A stretch of 64,000 bases of DNA from contig JBDZUX010000005.1 in NCBI GenBank assembly GCA_040255405.1, positions 62,001 to 126,000 on the forward strand, written 5' to 3'. Below the pieces are notes generated by a model. That model had not been told where the DNA came from, made no database searches, and saw nothing but the letters and a program-made list of their open reading frames with translations. The position numbers and the translations under genes were made by a program. Source of the DNA: 66-474 sp040255405. GTDB lineage: Bacteria > Pseudomonadota > Gammaproteobacteria > Xanthomonadales > Rhodanobacteraceae. Of the stretch, positions 22,477-31,060 are shown piece by piece. Position 1 is the first letter of the stretch; every line of letters begins with the position of its first letter.

Positions 22477-23826
22477 ATGACGTTCGAATCGCTCGGGCTT
22501 GCGCCCGCGCTGCTGCGTGCGCTTGCCGAACAAGGCTACGCCACCCCCACCCCGATCCAGGCCGCGGCGATCCCGCTGGTGCTGGAAGGTCATGACCTCA
22601 TGGCCGGGGCGCAAACCGGCACCGGCAAGACCGCCGCGTTCGCGCTGCCGCTGCTGCAAAAGCTGGGCGTGGATCAGGGCATCCACAACAACAAGCAGCC
22701 GCGCAAGCCACGCGCGCTGATCCTCACGCCTACCCGCGAACTGGCTGCGCAGGTGCACGACAACCTCCGCGCCTACGGCAAATACGTGCGCGTCCACACC
22801 GCGGCGGTATTCGGCGGCGTCGGGATGGGCGGCCAGATCCAGACCCTGCGCCGCGGCCCCGACATGATCGTGGCCACGCCGGGCCGGCTGATCGACCACA
22901 TGGATCGCCGCAACGTCGATCTGTCGTGCATCGAAACGCTGGTGCTGGACGAGGCCGACCGGATGCTCGACATGGGTTTCGCGCCCGCGCTGAAGAAAAT
23001 CCTGAACGCCCTTCCGAAGCAGCAGCGGCAGACGCTGCTGTTCTCCGCGACCTTCGTGCCGGAGGTGAAAGCGCTGGCCGCGCAGTTCATGCACGACCCG
23101 CGCGAAGTGCAGATGGCGCAACCGAACGCGGTCGCGGTCGGCGTGCACCATCGCGTGCACCCGGTCGACGCAGACAAGAAACGCGAGCTGCTGCTGCACC
23201 TGCTGGCCGCCGACAGCCGCCGGCAGACGTTGGTGTTCGCGCGCACCAAGCACGGCTCGGACAAGTTGTGCCGGCACCTCGACCAGCATGGCTTCCGCGT
23301 CGCCGCGATCCACGGCAACAAGAGCCAGGGCCAACGTACCCGCGCGCTCGCCGACTTCAAGAACGGCAAGACCACCGTGCTGGTCGCCACCGACATCGCC
23401 GCGCGCGGCCTCGACATCGCGCAATTGCCCGCGGTGGTGAACTACGACCTGCCGATGGTCGCCCAGGACTACGTGCACCGCATCGGCCGCACCGGGCGCG
23501 CCGGCGCGGAAGGCCTGGCGCTGTCGCTGGTCAGCCGCGAAGAAGAGGGCCTGCTGCGCGACATCCGCCGCCTGCTGAAGCAGGACATCGCGATCGAGTC
23601 GGTCGAGGGTTTCGAGCCGGCGTGGAGCCTGCGGCTGGACGGCCCCGCGCAAACCGTGCGCAAGCACGGCCGCAACAACGGCAACGCTGGCCGCAACGCT
23701 GCCACGCCCGGGAAGCCGACACACGCGCGGCGTCCGCACGCACCACGCGGCAAGGGCGGCGAACACACCGCCGCCAAGAAGCAGCGTCGCTCGTGGCGCG
23801 ACAAGGTCAATTCGCGCAAAGCGTAG
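22477..23826 (+). CDS. rhlE: DEAD-box ATP-dependent RNA helicase RhlE
   Basis: RNA helicase of the RhlE group, 449 aa, with all core motifs: Q-motif (F-ESLGL...TPIQ), motif I AQTGTGKT, Ia PTRELA, Ib TPGRL, II DEAD, III SAT, V ATDIAARGLDI and VI HRIGRTGRAG. A basic, Asn/Gly/Arg-rich tail (about 385-449) probably binds RNA. The start follows an AGGAG site and the MTFESLGL N-terminus is canonical. It acts in ribosome or mRNA structure remodelling, often at low temperature. Its end faces hemF across a repeat hairpin. Confidence 0.95.
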   Translation: MTFESLGLAPALLRALAEQGYATPTPIQAAAIPLVLEGHDLMAGAQTGTGKTAAFALPLLQKLGVDQGIHNNKQPRKPRALILTPTRELAAQVHDNLRAYGKYVRVHTAAVFGGVGMGGQIQTLRRGPDMIVATPGRLIDHMDRRNVDLSCIETLVLDEADRMLDMGFAPALKKILNALPKQQRQTLLFSATFVPEVKALAAQFMHDPREVQMAQPNAVAVGVHHRVHPVDADKKRELLLHLLAADSRRQTLVFARTKHGSDKLCRHLDQHGFRVAAIHGNKSQGQRTRALADFKNGKTTVLVATDIAARGLDIAQLPAVVNYDLPMVAQDYVHRIGRTGRAGAEGLALSLVSREEEGLLRDIRRLLKQDIAIESVEGFEPAWSLRLDGPAQTVRKHGRNNGNAGRNAATPGKPTHARRPHAPRGKGGEHTAAKKQRRSWRDKVNSRKA

Positions 23827-23836
23827 TCGGAAAGTC

Positions 23837-23914
23837 GTAGGGCGGAAGGAGCGAAGCGCATCCCGCCGGTGTGCAATCGGCGGGATGCGCCGCTGCGCGG
23901 CTTCTCCCGCCCTG
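23837..23914. repeat. GTAGGGCGG repeat, family B copy 1 (rhlE/hemF convergent end)
   Basis: A 78-bp near-palindrome: the left arm begins GTAGGGCGGAAGGAGCG, the centre is CCCGCC-N11-GGCGGG, and the right arm ends TTCTCCCGCCCTGC. It lies between the stops of convergent genes and can fold from either strand, so it probably serves as a bidirectional terminator or 3' stabiliser. Related copies are at 62147-62362 and 63579-63671. Confidence 0.85.
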
Positions 23915-23922
23915 CACGATTG

Positions 23923-24900
23923 CTACACCCACTCGCGCGGCTTGAGGTACTCCGCAAGCCGCGCTTCGGCGCTGCCGGGTTCCGGCGCGTAGCCGTACTC
24001 GTAGCGCACGCGCGGCGGCAACGACATCAGGATCGATTCGGTGCGGCCGCCGGACTGCAGGCCGAACAGGGTGCCGCGGTCGTAGACCAGGTTGAATTCG
24101 ACGTAGCGACCGCGGCGATACAGCTGGAATTCGCGTTCACGGTGGGCGTAGGGCATGTCCTTGCGCCGTTCGACGATCGGCAGGTAGGCATCGAGGTAGC
24201 CGTTGCCGACGGCCTGCATGAATTCGAAGCAGCGGTCGAAGCCGCCTTCGCTCAGGTCATCGAAGAACAGCCCGCCGATACCACGGGCTTCCTCGCGGTG
24301 CTTGAGACAAAAATATTCGTCGCACCATTGCTTGTAGCGCGAATAAACATCGTCGCCGAAGGGCGCGCACAGGTCGCGTGCGACGGTGTGCCAGTGCCGG
24401 CAGTCCTCGTCGAACGGATAGAACGGTGTGAGGTCGAAGCCGCCGCCGAACCACCACACCGGTTCCTCGCCTTCCTTGTCGGCCTCGAAGTAGCGCACAT
24501 TGGCGTGCGAAGTCGGCACGTAAGGATTCTCCGGATGGATCACCAGCGACACGCCGGTCGCCGTCCATTGACGGCCCGCCAGTTGCGGACGATGCGCGGT
24601 CGCCGACGGCGGCAACTTGTCGCCGGTGACGCGTGAGTAATTGACACCGCCCTGTTCGAACACCGCGCCGTTTTTCAGGACGCGGGTACGACCACCGCCC
24701 AGGGAGCCGCCGGCAGGCGCAGACTGCCCGCCAGCGTCCCCCGCCCGCGTCGCGGGAGCGGATGGTGGGGTGAGGGTCGCGGGTCGCGTCCAGGCATCCT
24801 CGACGAAGCGCGCGCCCCCGTCGGCCTTTTCGATTGCATCACAGATGCGATCCTGCAGACCGCGCAGGAAGGCATCGACGATTTCCACATTCGGTTGCAT
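23923..24900 (-). CDS. hemF: Oxygen-dependent coproporphyrinogen III oxidase
   Basis: Converts coproporphyrinogen III to protoporphyrinogen IX in haem synthesis using O2. The product is 325 aa, about 25 longer than E. coli HemF. Family motifs are intact: GGGRTRVLKNGAVFEQGGVN, HPENPYVPTSHANVR, WWFGGGFDLTP, ARGIGGLFFDD and RRGRYVEFNLVYDRGTLFGL. The extra length is a Pro/Ala/Gly-rich insert at about residues 39-65, just before GGGR, encoded by repeat-like DNA (24730-24790). It lies on a loop near the N-terminus and probably leaves the enzyme active. Confidence 0.94.
   Translation of the reverse strand: MQPNVEIVDAFLRGLQDRICDAIEKADGGARFVEDAWTRPATLTPPSAPATRAGDAGGQSAPAGGSLGGGRTRVLKNGAVFEQGGVNYSRVTGDKLPPSATAHRPQLAGRQWTATGVSLVIHPENPYVPTSHANVRYFEADKEGEEPVWWFGGGFDLTPFYPFDEDCRHWHTVARDLCAPFGDDVYSRYKQWCDEYFCLKHREEARGIGGLFFDDLSEGGFDRCFEFMQAVGNGYLDAYLPIVERRKDMPYAHREREFQLYRRGRYVEFNLVYDRGTLFGLQSGGRTESILMSLPPRVRYEYGYAPEPGSAEARLAEYLKPREWV
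24730..24790. repeat. Repeat-like insert within hemF
   Basis: On the plus strand this segment holds GCGTCGCGGGAGCGG and GGTGGGGTGAGGGTCGCGGG, resembling the CCCTCACCCC...GCGGGAG intergenic elements of Xanthomonadaceae. It encodes the extra Pro/Ala/Gly-rich loop of HemF and keeps the frame open. The assignment to a repeat family is by resemblance only. Confidence 0.55.
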
Positions 24901-24946
24901 TCACACCGTCCCGAAAACGGTGGGCGGCATTGCGCCGCCCACCCGA

Positions 24947-25357
24947 TCAATGCGCCATCATCAAACCGTTCTGGATATCGGTGACCAGGTTCTTGATCCA
25001 ACTCTGGTAATTCTTGTGGATGTAACGCACACCATTTTTCTCCTCGTAGCGGAGATTGCTGCTGGTGACGTAGTTGATCTGGATCTTCTGCGCATCGTGA
25101 TGCACCGCGATCGTGACGCTGAACGCACGCGGATCGTAAACCGCATCGATTTCCCCCGGCACGTGCTTGACGATGCGCCAGTTGCGCGCGGTCAACGCCG
25201 ACCCGATGATCTGTTCCACCGTGGCCGAGTTGACACCGGCCGGCACCGGGATCGGCGCCGGGTCGGTCAACGGCGCCTGCCGGAACGCCATCAACAGCAG
25301 CAACGCCGGCATCAGCAGCAGCGGCAACCCCCATTTCGTGATACGCATGCGCAACAT
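24947..25357 (-). CDS. Small exported protein of unknown function
   Basis: A 136-residue protein with an N-terminal signal or anchor helix (about 8-24), then a Pro-rich linker and a mixed alpha/beta domain (about 42-130) with the segments WRIVKHVPGEIDAVYD and KIQINYVTSSNLRYEEKNG. No Cys follows the signal, so it is not a lipoprotein. The start ATG has GGAGG at 7 nt. It is the gene before hemF on the same strand and divergent from the pigment cluster. No family was recognised beyond a generic conserved hypothetical. Confidence 0.7.
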   Translation of the reverse strand: MLRMRITKWGLPLLLMPALLLLMAFRQAPLTDPAPIPVPAGVNSATVEQIIGSALTARNWRIVKHVPGEIDAVYDPRAFSVTIAVHHDAQKIQINYVTSSNLRYEEKNGVRYIHKNYQSWIKNLVTDIQNGLMMAH

Positions 25358-25471
25358 GGTGTTTCCTCCCTGGGAATACGCGGCGACCGCGCCGCGCACG
25401 CGAGTGTAACCGCGCATTCGCCGCGGCACGCCCGGCACGTATACTGATCCACCAGCAACGAGGGACGCAGG

Positions 25472-26668
25472 GTGCCGGAAAGGATCGAACCGCTCGCCAT
25501 TGCGGCAGCCAGCGCGACATCCGCGCTCGGCCACGGACTCGCGGCACAGCTCGAAGGCTTGCGCAGCGGACGCGGCGGCCTGCGCGCCAACGATTTTTCC
25601 TCGGCTCCGCTCGAATGCCGGATCGGACGCGTCGCCGGCGTGGAAGACGTGGCCCTGCCCGCGCAACTCGCGCATTGGGATTGCCGCAACAACCGCCTCG
25701 CCTGGCTGGGATTGCGGCAGGACGGGCTGCTGGACGCGATCACCGGCGCGGTCGAACGCCACGGCGCGACCCGCGTGGCGTTGGTGCTCGGCACCTCCAC
25801 CGCCAGCATCGGCGCGACCGAAGATGCGTACCGCCGGCTGGACCACGGGCGTTTTCCGGACGATTTGCGCCGGCCGGAAATCCATACCCCGCATTCGCTC
25901 GCCGCGTTCGTCGCCGACGCGACCGGCATCGCCGGGCCCGCGCTGACGATTTCGACCGCGTGTTCGTCCTCGGCCAAGGTATTCGCATCCGCCGAGCGCC
26001 TGATCCGGCTGGGCCTGGCCGATGCCGCATTGGTCGGCGGCGTCGATACGCTGTGCGACAGCGTGTTGTTCGGCTTCCATTCGTTGGAGCTGGTATCGAA
26101 GCAGGCCTGCCGTCCGTTCGACGCACACCGCGACGGCATTTCGATCGGTGAAGGCGCGGCATTTGCGTTGCTGGAGCGGGTCGGTGCGGCGCCGGATGCG
26201 CCGCGCCTGCTCGGGCATGGCGAATCGTCGGACGCGCACCACATGTCGACGCCGCACCCGGAAGGGCGTGGCGCGCAGGCCGCACTGGACGACGCGCTGG
26301 CGCGCGCCGGCATCGATGCGGACGCGGTTGACTACGTCAACCTGCACGGCACCGCCACGCCGAAGAACGACGAGGTCGAAGCCAAACTGTTGCCGCGTTT
26401 CGCCACGCGCACCCGCGCAAGTTCCACCAAGGGCTTTACCGGCCACACGCTGGGCGCGGCCGGCGCGCTGGAGGCGGTGTTCGCGCTGCTGGCGATCGAA
26501 CACGGCATCGTGCCGCCCAATCTCGGCTGCAGCGAGCCCATGCCGGAAGCCGCGCCATGGCTGGCCCTGCAGCCTTCGCCACAACGCGTCGACGTGGCGC
26601 TCAGCAATTCGTTCGGCTTCGGCGGCAACAACGCGTGCCTCGTGTTCGGGCGCGGAGGTGCCACATGA
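25472..26668 (+). CDS. Beta-ketoacyl-ACP synthase of the aryl-polyene cluster
   Basis: Condensing enzyme expected to extend the polyene chain. The 398-residue sequence has a full thiolase-fold catalytic triad: Cys164 (STACSSS), His292 (NLHGTATPKND) and His325 (KGFTGHTLGAAGA), plus the C-terminal NSFGFGGNN. It resembles the FabF-like ketosynthases of aryl-polyene and xanthomonadin clusters (ApeO/ApeR). The start is GTG. It opens a four-gene run in which each gene overlaps the next by 4 bp. Confidence 0.9.
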   Translation: MPERIEPLAIAAASATSALGHGLAAQLEGLRSGRGGLRANDFSSAPLECRIGRVAGVEDVALPAQLAHWDCRNNRLAWLGLRQDGLLDAITGAVERHGATRVALVLGTSTASIGATEDAYRRLDHGRFPDDLRRPEIHTPHSLAAFVADATGIAGPALTISTACSSSAKVFASAERLIRLGLADAALVGGVDTLCDSVLFGFHSLELVSKQACRPFDAHRDGISIGEGAAFALLERVGAAPDAPRLLGHGESSDAHHMSTPHPEGRGAQAALDDALARAGIDADAVDYVNLHGTATPKNDEVEAKLLPRFATRTRASSTKGFTGHTLGAAGALEAVFALLAIEHGIVPPNLGCSEPMPEAAPWLALQPSPQRVDVALSNSFGFGGNNACLVFGRGGAT

Positions 26669-27465
26669 ACCCGTCGCTTGCGCTTCGCATTGCCGGCATC
26701 GGCGCGTGGGCGCCGGGCGCACCCGATTGGCAACACCTTCGCGGCATCCTGCGCGGGGAAACTATGCCTGCCGATGACGCGCCCGCACGCCCCGCCGGTA
26801 CCGCCCTGCCCCCCGCCGAACGCCGCCGCGCGCCCGACGGCGTGCGACTCGCTGCAGAAGTCGCCGCGCAGGCCACCGGCATGGCGGACATCGACCCCGC
26901 AACGGTTCCTTGCGTGTTCGCGTCCACCCACGGCGAACTTGCGATCACCGATTACGTGTGCGAAACACTGACCCGATCGCCGCGGGAATTGTCGCCCACC
27001 AAATTCCACAACTCGGTGTTGAACGCACCCGCAGGCTACTGGACGATCGCCACCGGCTGCACCGGCGCATCCAGTGCCGTTTCCGCGCACCACCGGAGTT
27101 TCGCGGCGGGGTTGCTGGAAGCCGCGGTCTTTGCCTGCGCCGAAGCCACGCCGGTGTTGTTCGCGTCGTGCGACGTCGCCTCCACTGGCCCGCTCGTGGA
27201 AATGACCCGCACCACGCTCGCATTCGGCGCGGCTTTTTTGTTGGTGCCGGACGGCGCCAGGGGTGCGACGCTCCGGCTTGCCTTGGGTAGCGCCGTGCGT
27301 GCACCGTTCGTCGACACCGGGCTGGCACTGCCGGCCGTGGCAGGCGACAATCCCGCCAACGCGCACGCGCTCGCCTTGTTGCGGCGGCTCGCTGACGGAA
27401 CGGCGACGCACCTGCAGTTGCCGCTCTCAACGGGCTTGTCACTGGATATGGAGATCATGCCTTGA
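26665..27465 (+). CDS. Beta-ketoacyl synthase, chain-length-factor-like (ApeC type)
   Basis: A 266-residue protein of the short ketosynthase N-terminal family (Ketoacyl-synt_2) found in aryl-polyene clusters, where it pairs with the full ketosynthase and influences chain length. It keeps FASTHGELA and a Cys (Cys132, in TIATGCTGASSAV) but is too short for the C-terminal half, so both catalytic histidines are missing. It is therefore unlikely to condense by itself. ATGA overlap with the ketosynthase; TTGA overlap with the next gene. Confidence 0.85.
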   Translation: MNPSLALRIAGIGAWAPGAPDWQHLRGILRGETMPADDAPARPAGTALPPAERRRAPDGVRLAAEVAAQATGMADIDPATVPCVFASTHGELAITDYVCETLTRSPRELSPTKFHNSVLNAPAGYWTIATGCTGASSAVSAHHRSFAAGLLEAAVFACAEATPVLFASCDVASTGPLVEMTRTTLAFGAAFLLVPDGARGATLRLALGSAVRAPFVDTGLALPAVAGDNPANAHALALLRRLADGTATHLQLPLSTGLSLDMEIMP

Positions 27466-28274
27466 CGGATGCAACCACCCGCCCCTTCGTGGTGGTGCCC
27501 TGCCTCAACGAGGCACTCGCGATCAAGAACTTGCTGGAAGGCGTGCTGGCGCACTGCCGCGACGTGATCGTGATCGATGATGGCTCCACCGACGATACGG
27601 CGAACATCGTCGCGCAGTTGCCGGTGACATTGATCCGCCACCGCGAGCGGCGCGGCAAGGGCGAAGCCCTGCGCGCGGGTTTTCGCGAGGCGTTGCGACG
27701 CGGCGCCAGCGGCGTCCTGACGATGGACGGCGACGGCCAGCACGACCCCGCCGACATCCCGCGCATCCTCGCCGCCGCCCGCCAATTCCCCGGCGCGATC
27801 ATCGTCGGCGCACGCATGCTGGAACGCCACCACCAGCCGAGCGCGCGCAGGCGCGCCAATGATTTGGCCGACTGGGGCATCAGTTGGGGTTGCGGGCGCC
27901 CGGTCGCCGACACCCAAAGCGGCCAGCGCTGGTATCCGCACTCGGCGGTGGAGCTGGTGGACCTGCCGGCCCAGGATTTCGTATTCGAAGCGGCGATGCT
28001 GATTGCCGCGTCACGCGATCTCGACATGCCCGTCGTGTCCATCCCGATCGCCTGCCGCTACGATGCCGGTGCGCGCCACAGCCACTTCCGGCCCGTGCGC
28101 GACGTGGCGCGCATCACCTGGTTCACCATCCGGCGCGTGGCGCATTACGGCCACCTATGGCGAAGCTACCGCGCTTCGCACGACAGCGCGCCGCAGGTGT
28201 ACGATCCCGGACGCCTGCTCGACGCGCCACCGGCTGCGCCGCTGGCCGGCGCAAGCGGCCCACCGGGGCAATGA
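27462..28274 (+). CDS. Family 2 glycosyltransferase of the pigment cluster
   Basis: A 270-residue GT-A fold transferase. It has the nucleotide-sugar pocket VVVPCLNE...IVIDDGSTDDT, the metal-binding DGDGQHDP (DxD-like) and a SGQRWYP acceptor region. It has no transmembrane helices, as in the DPM1/WcaA class. In aryl-polyene loci such enzymes attach a sugar or help make the glycolipid-like carrier. It starts at a TTG overlapping the previous stop (TTGA) and ends overlapping the next ATG. Confidence 0.85.
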   Translation: MTDATTRPFVVVPCLNEALAIKNLLEGVLAHCRDVIVIDDGSTDDTANIVAQLPVTLIRHRERRGKGEALRAGFREALRRGASGVLTMDGDGQHDPADIPRILAAARQFPGAIIVGARMLERHHQPSARRRANDLADWGISWGCGRPVADTQSGQRWYPHSAVELVDLPAQDFVFEAAMLIAASRDLDMPVVSIPIACRYDAGARHSHFRPVRDVARITWFTIRRVAHYGHLWRSYRASHDSAPQVYDPGRLLDAPPAAPLAGASGPPGQ

Positions 28275-29869
28275 TCGCAATGTCCGGCACGACGTCCGTG
28301 GATGTCCTGATCATTGGCGGCGGCCTGGCCGGACTCACCCTCGCACTGCAACTGCACGACCGCTGTCCCGGCCTCGCGATCCGGGTGCTGGAACGGCGTC
28401 GGCACCCGGTGCCGGCCGCCGCCCACAAGGTCGGCGAATCGACCGTGGAAATCGGCGCGCATTATTTCGCCGACACGCTCGGCCTGCGCGAACACCTCGA
28501 TGCCGCGCAGGTGCGCAAGTTCGGCTTCCGGTTTTTCTTCAGCGACGGTTGCGCGCAACTGGACCGCTGCCCGGAGCTCGGCATCAGCCGCGTATTCCCG
28601 ACTCCGAGCTGGCAGCTCGAACGCGGCACCTTCGAAAATTTCCTCGGCTCCGAAGCCGGGCGCCACGGCATCGAATTCGTGCAGGGCGTCAGCGTGCGCG
28701 CGATCGAAACCGGCGCGCCGCACGTGGTGCACACCGCACACGGCGACGAGGCCCGGACCCATCGCGCGCGCTGGCTGGTCGATGCCTCCGGTCGTGCCGG
28801 CCTGCTGCGCCGGCAATTGGGCCTGGACGAAGCCAACGGCCACCGCATCGGCGCGGCGTGGACGCGCATCGATGCGCGCCTGCACCTTGATCAATGGTGC
28901 GCCAATCCGGCGTGGCGCGGACTGTGCGATCCGCAGGAACGCTGGCGATCCACCAACCACCTGTGCGGCCCCGGCTACTGGGTGTGGCTGATCCCGCTGG
29001 CGTCGGGCGCGCATTCGATCGGCATCGTGGCCGATTCGACGATGCATCCCGTCGAGTCGTTCAACAGTTTCGAGCGCATGCTCGCGTGGATGCAGGTCCA
29101 TCAGCCCGCGCTGGCGCGGGAACTCGGAACGCACCGCGATGCCGTGCTCGACTTCGGCTTCCTGCGCAACGTTTCGTATGGTTGCCGGCAAGTTTTCAGC
29201 GCCGAGCGCTGGGCGCTCACCGGCGAGGCGGCGATGTTCCTCGACCCGTTCTATTCGCCGGGCTCGGATTTCATCGCCTTCGGCAACACCTACATCACGG
29301 AACTCGTTGCGCGCGATTTCGCGGGCCGCGCGGACGCACGCACCACGCGCCACTTCCAGCAACTGTTTTTTTCGTTCCAGCGCAACACGCTCAAACTCTA
29401 TCGGGGGCAGTATGCGCTGTTCGGCAACCCACGGGTGATGACCGCCAAGGTACTGTGGGACTACACGTATTACTGGGGCGTGCTGTGTCCGCTTGCGATT
29501 GGCGGGCGGCTCACCGATCTCGCGCTGTTTGGTGACTTGGCACCACAACTTGCGGCGGCGGAGCACCTCAACGAGCGCGTGCAAGCGATGTTTCGCGCGT
29601 GGCACGCGAGCGGCCGCAGCTGCGCCACGCCGTCATGGATGGATCAACAGGAACTTGCCTGGTTCGCCGGCCTCAACGCGCGCCTGCACGAGCGCCTCGA
29701 TGACGCCGGCATCCGTGCACGGCTGCGCGAAAACATCGAACTGCTGCACGCGCTGGCTGGCGCACTGGCGGAAGACGCAGCACGCAATGCACCCGGACTG
29801 GCGGTCGAAGCACTTTGCCTGGCCGCCGGCGCACGCGTGCGGCCGGAGCTTTTCAGCGCGGCGGCCTGA
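28271..29869 (+). CDS. FAD-dependent halogenase-like oxidoreductase (first of two)
   Basis: A flavoprotein of 532 aa. The dinucleotide-binding motif is IIGGGLAG (14-21), followed by HKVGES (52-57), a RKFGFRFFF segment with a Lys at the usual catalytic position (Lys83), and WVWLIP (237-242), which matches the WxWxIP signature of flavin-dependent halogenases. The C-terminal 200 residues are longer than in typical halogenases. In Xanthomonas the aryl-polyene pigment is brominated and its cluster has related enzymes. It could also be a non-halogenating hydroxylase or dehydrogenase. Last gene of the four-gene run. Confidence 0.78.
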   Translation: MIAMSGTTSVDVLIIGGGLAGLTLALQLHDRCPGLAIRVLERRRHPVPAAAHKVGESTVEIGAHYFADTLGLREHLDAAQVRKFGFRFFFSDGCAQLDRCPELGISRVFPTPSWQLERGTFENFLGSEAGRHGIEFVQGVSVRAIETGAPHVVHTAHGDEARTHRARWLVDASGRAGLLRRQLGLDEANGHRIGAAWTRIDARLHLDQWCANPAWRGLCDPQERWRSTNHLCGPGYWVWLIPLASGAHSIGIVADSTMHPVESFNSFERMLAWMQVHQPALARELGTHRDAVLDFGFLRNVSYGCRQVFSAERWALTGEAAMFLDPFYSPGSDFIAFGNTYITELVARDFAGRADARTTRHFQQLFFSFQRNTLKLYRGQYALFGNPRVMTAKVLWDYTYYWGVLCPLAIGGRLTDLALFGDLAPQLAAAEHLNERVQAMFRAWHASGRSCATPSWMDQQELAWFAGLNARLHERLDDAGIRARLRENIELLHALAGALAEDAARNAPGLAVEALCLAAGARVRPELFSAAA

Positions 29870-29888
29870 CCGGCCGCCGCGCCCGGTT

Positions 29889-30833
29889 TCAGCGGGCCAG
29901 CTCCAGCTTGCTCGAAAGCACCCAGCCGATGTTGCCCAGTTCGTCCGAGACCTTCCACCAGATTCCGACCTTGTCGCCGGTGGGATACAGCATCATGCCG
30001 GGCTCGAGGCTGCGCACGACCGACGAATGCAGGTTCGCGTCCGAGTACAGCTTGGTGCCCTCGGTCAGCCGCACCGCCTGCTGCACGTTGTCCGCCTGCG
30101 CGTTGGGCGCGTTGCCCTGCAGGCCGGCGACCATCTTGGTGTACGCGTCCAGATAGGCCATCGCGATCACCTGGCCGATCTCGGTGTTGGCGTAACCGCT
30201 GGCGCCCCCTGCCGCGAAGCCGCCCCAGAATCCGCCACCACCGCCGCCTGCCCAACCGATGTCGGTTTTGTCGGAGTGGCCTTGCTCCAGCGCAACCTGC
30301 TCGGTCGAACGGACGTCGGTCAACGTCAACACGACATCGGCGGTTTTCCTGGAAAGGCTGATGCCGCCGAGCACTGCGCCGGCGCCATGTCCGATCAGGC
30401 CGCCAAGGATGCCGCCGATGCGGTTGCCGCCGGCATTCGAATTGCTGTTGGCGATGTCGGGCACCAGTACGTAATCGGCCGCCTTCATCTGGCCTTTGCC
30501 GATGTTCGAGCCCACCCGCATTTCGCCTTCGCCCGCCAGGTCGCGCTCGGCGCGCGCGGCGGCCAGACCCTTGCCGCGATCGACCAGCGTGAAACAGCCC
30601 GACTGCGAGACGTACACCTTGATCAGCGCGGCGGGCGACTCGAGATTCATCGAAGTCCACCACTGGTTGCCGCTCTGCGGCTCCTGCACCGCCAGCGTGC
30701 CGATCTTGCTGCTGCAACGCGGCATCTGCGGCTGCGCGTTGGAGCCTGCAAAGCTCGTCGACGCGACGAGCATGCCCCCTGCAACGCCCAGCAAGCAGAG
30801 CAACGGTTTGGCTCCCCGAACCTTGATGCCCAT
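29889..30833 (-). CDS. CsgG/HfaB-like secreted protein with C-terminal SH3-like domain
   Basis: A 314-residue protein with a signal peptide (about 1-29), a CsgG-type alpha/beta domain (about 38-240) with FTLVDRGKGLAAARAERDLA and ADYVLVPDI, a Gly-rich insertion (GWAGGGGGGFWGGFAAGG) and a C-terminal SH3b-like domain (about 255-314). CsgG proteins form outer-membrane secretion pores, but this one has no lipobox Cys, so a pore role is uncertain. It is preceded by a good sigma-70 promoter. It lies between the two arms of the pigment cluster but is probably a separate gene. Confidence 0.7.
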   Translation of the reverse strand: MGIKVRGAKPLLCLLGVAGGMLVASTSFAGSNAQPQMPRCSSKIGTLAVQEPQSGNQWWTSMNLESPAALIKVYVSQSGCFTLVDRGKGLAAARAERDLAGEGEMRVGSNIGKGQMKAADYVLVPDIANSNSNAGGNRIGGILGGLIGHGAGAVLGGISLSRKTADVVLTLTDVRSTEQVALEQGHSDKTDIGWAGGGGGGFWGGFAAGGASGYANTEIGQVIAMAYLDAYTKMVAGLQGNAPNAQADNVQQAVRLTEGTKLYSDANLHSSVVRSLEPGMMLYPTGDKVGIWWKVSDELGNIGWVLSSKLELAR

Positions 30834-30911
30834 ACAAGCTCCTGCCTTTCGGCCTGCGGAAAAACCCGTGACGGACGGCTGTACTGCGACGCAGATCACA
30901 CTTGTGCGAGG

Positions 30912-30940
30912 TGTATACGCCAGCAATATATGCGTGTCAA
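30912..30940 (-). promoter_or_regulatory. Sigma-70 promoter of the CsgG-like gene
   Basis: On the minus strand TTGACA (30940-30935) is followed at exactly 17 bp by TATACA (30917-30912). This is a perfect -35 hexamer with a good -10. The predicted start lies near 30905, giving a leader of about 72 nt before the ATG at 30833. Surrounding DNA is locally AT-rich. Confidence 0.8.
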
Positions 30941-31060
30941 TCACGGCTTCCGGGGCCCGGATCCGGGGCGTCACGGTTGCGCGCAACGGCGCGCTGGCGA
31001 GGCTGGGGACCTTGCCGACGGTCTATCACGGATCGTCGGCTTTGGCGGCTTCGGGACCGG

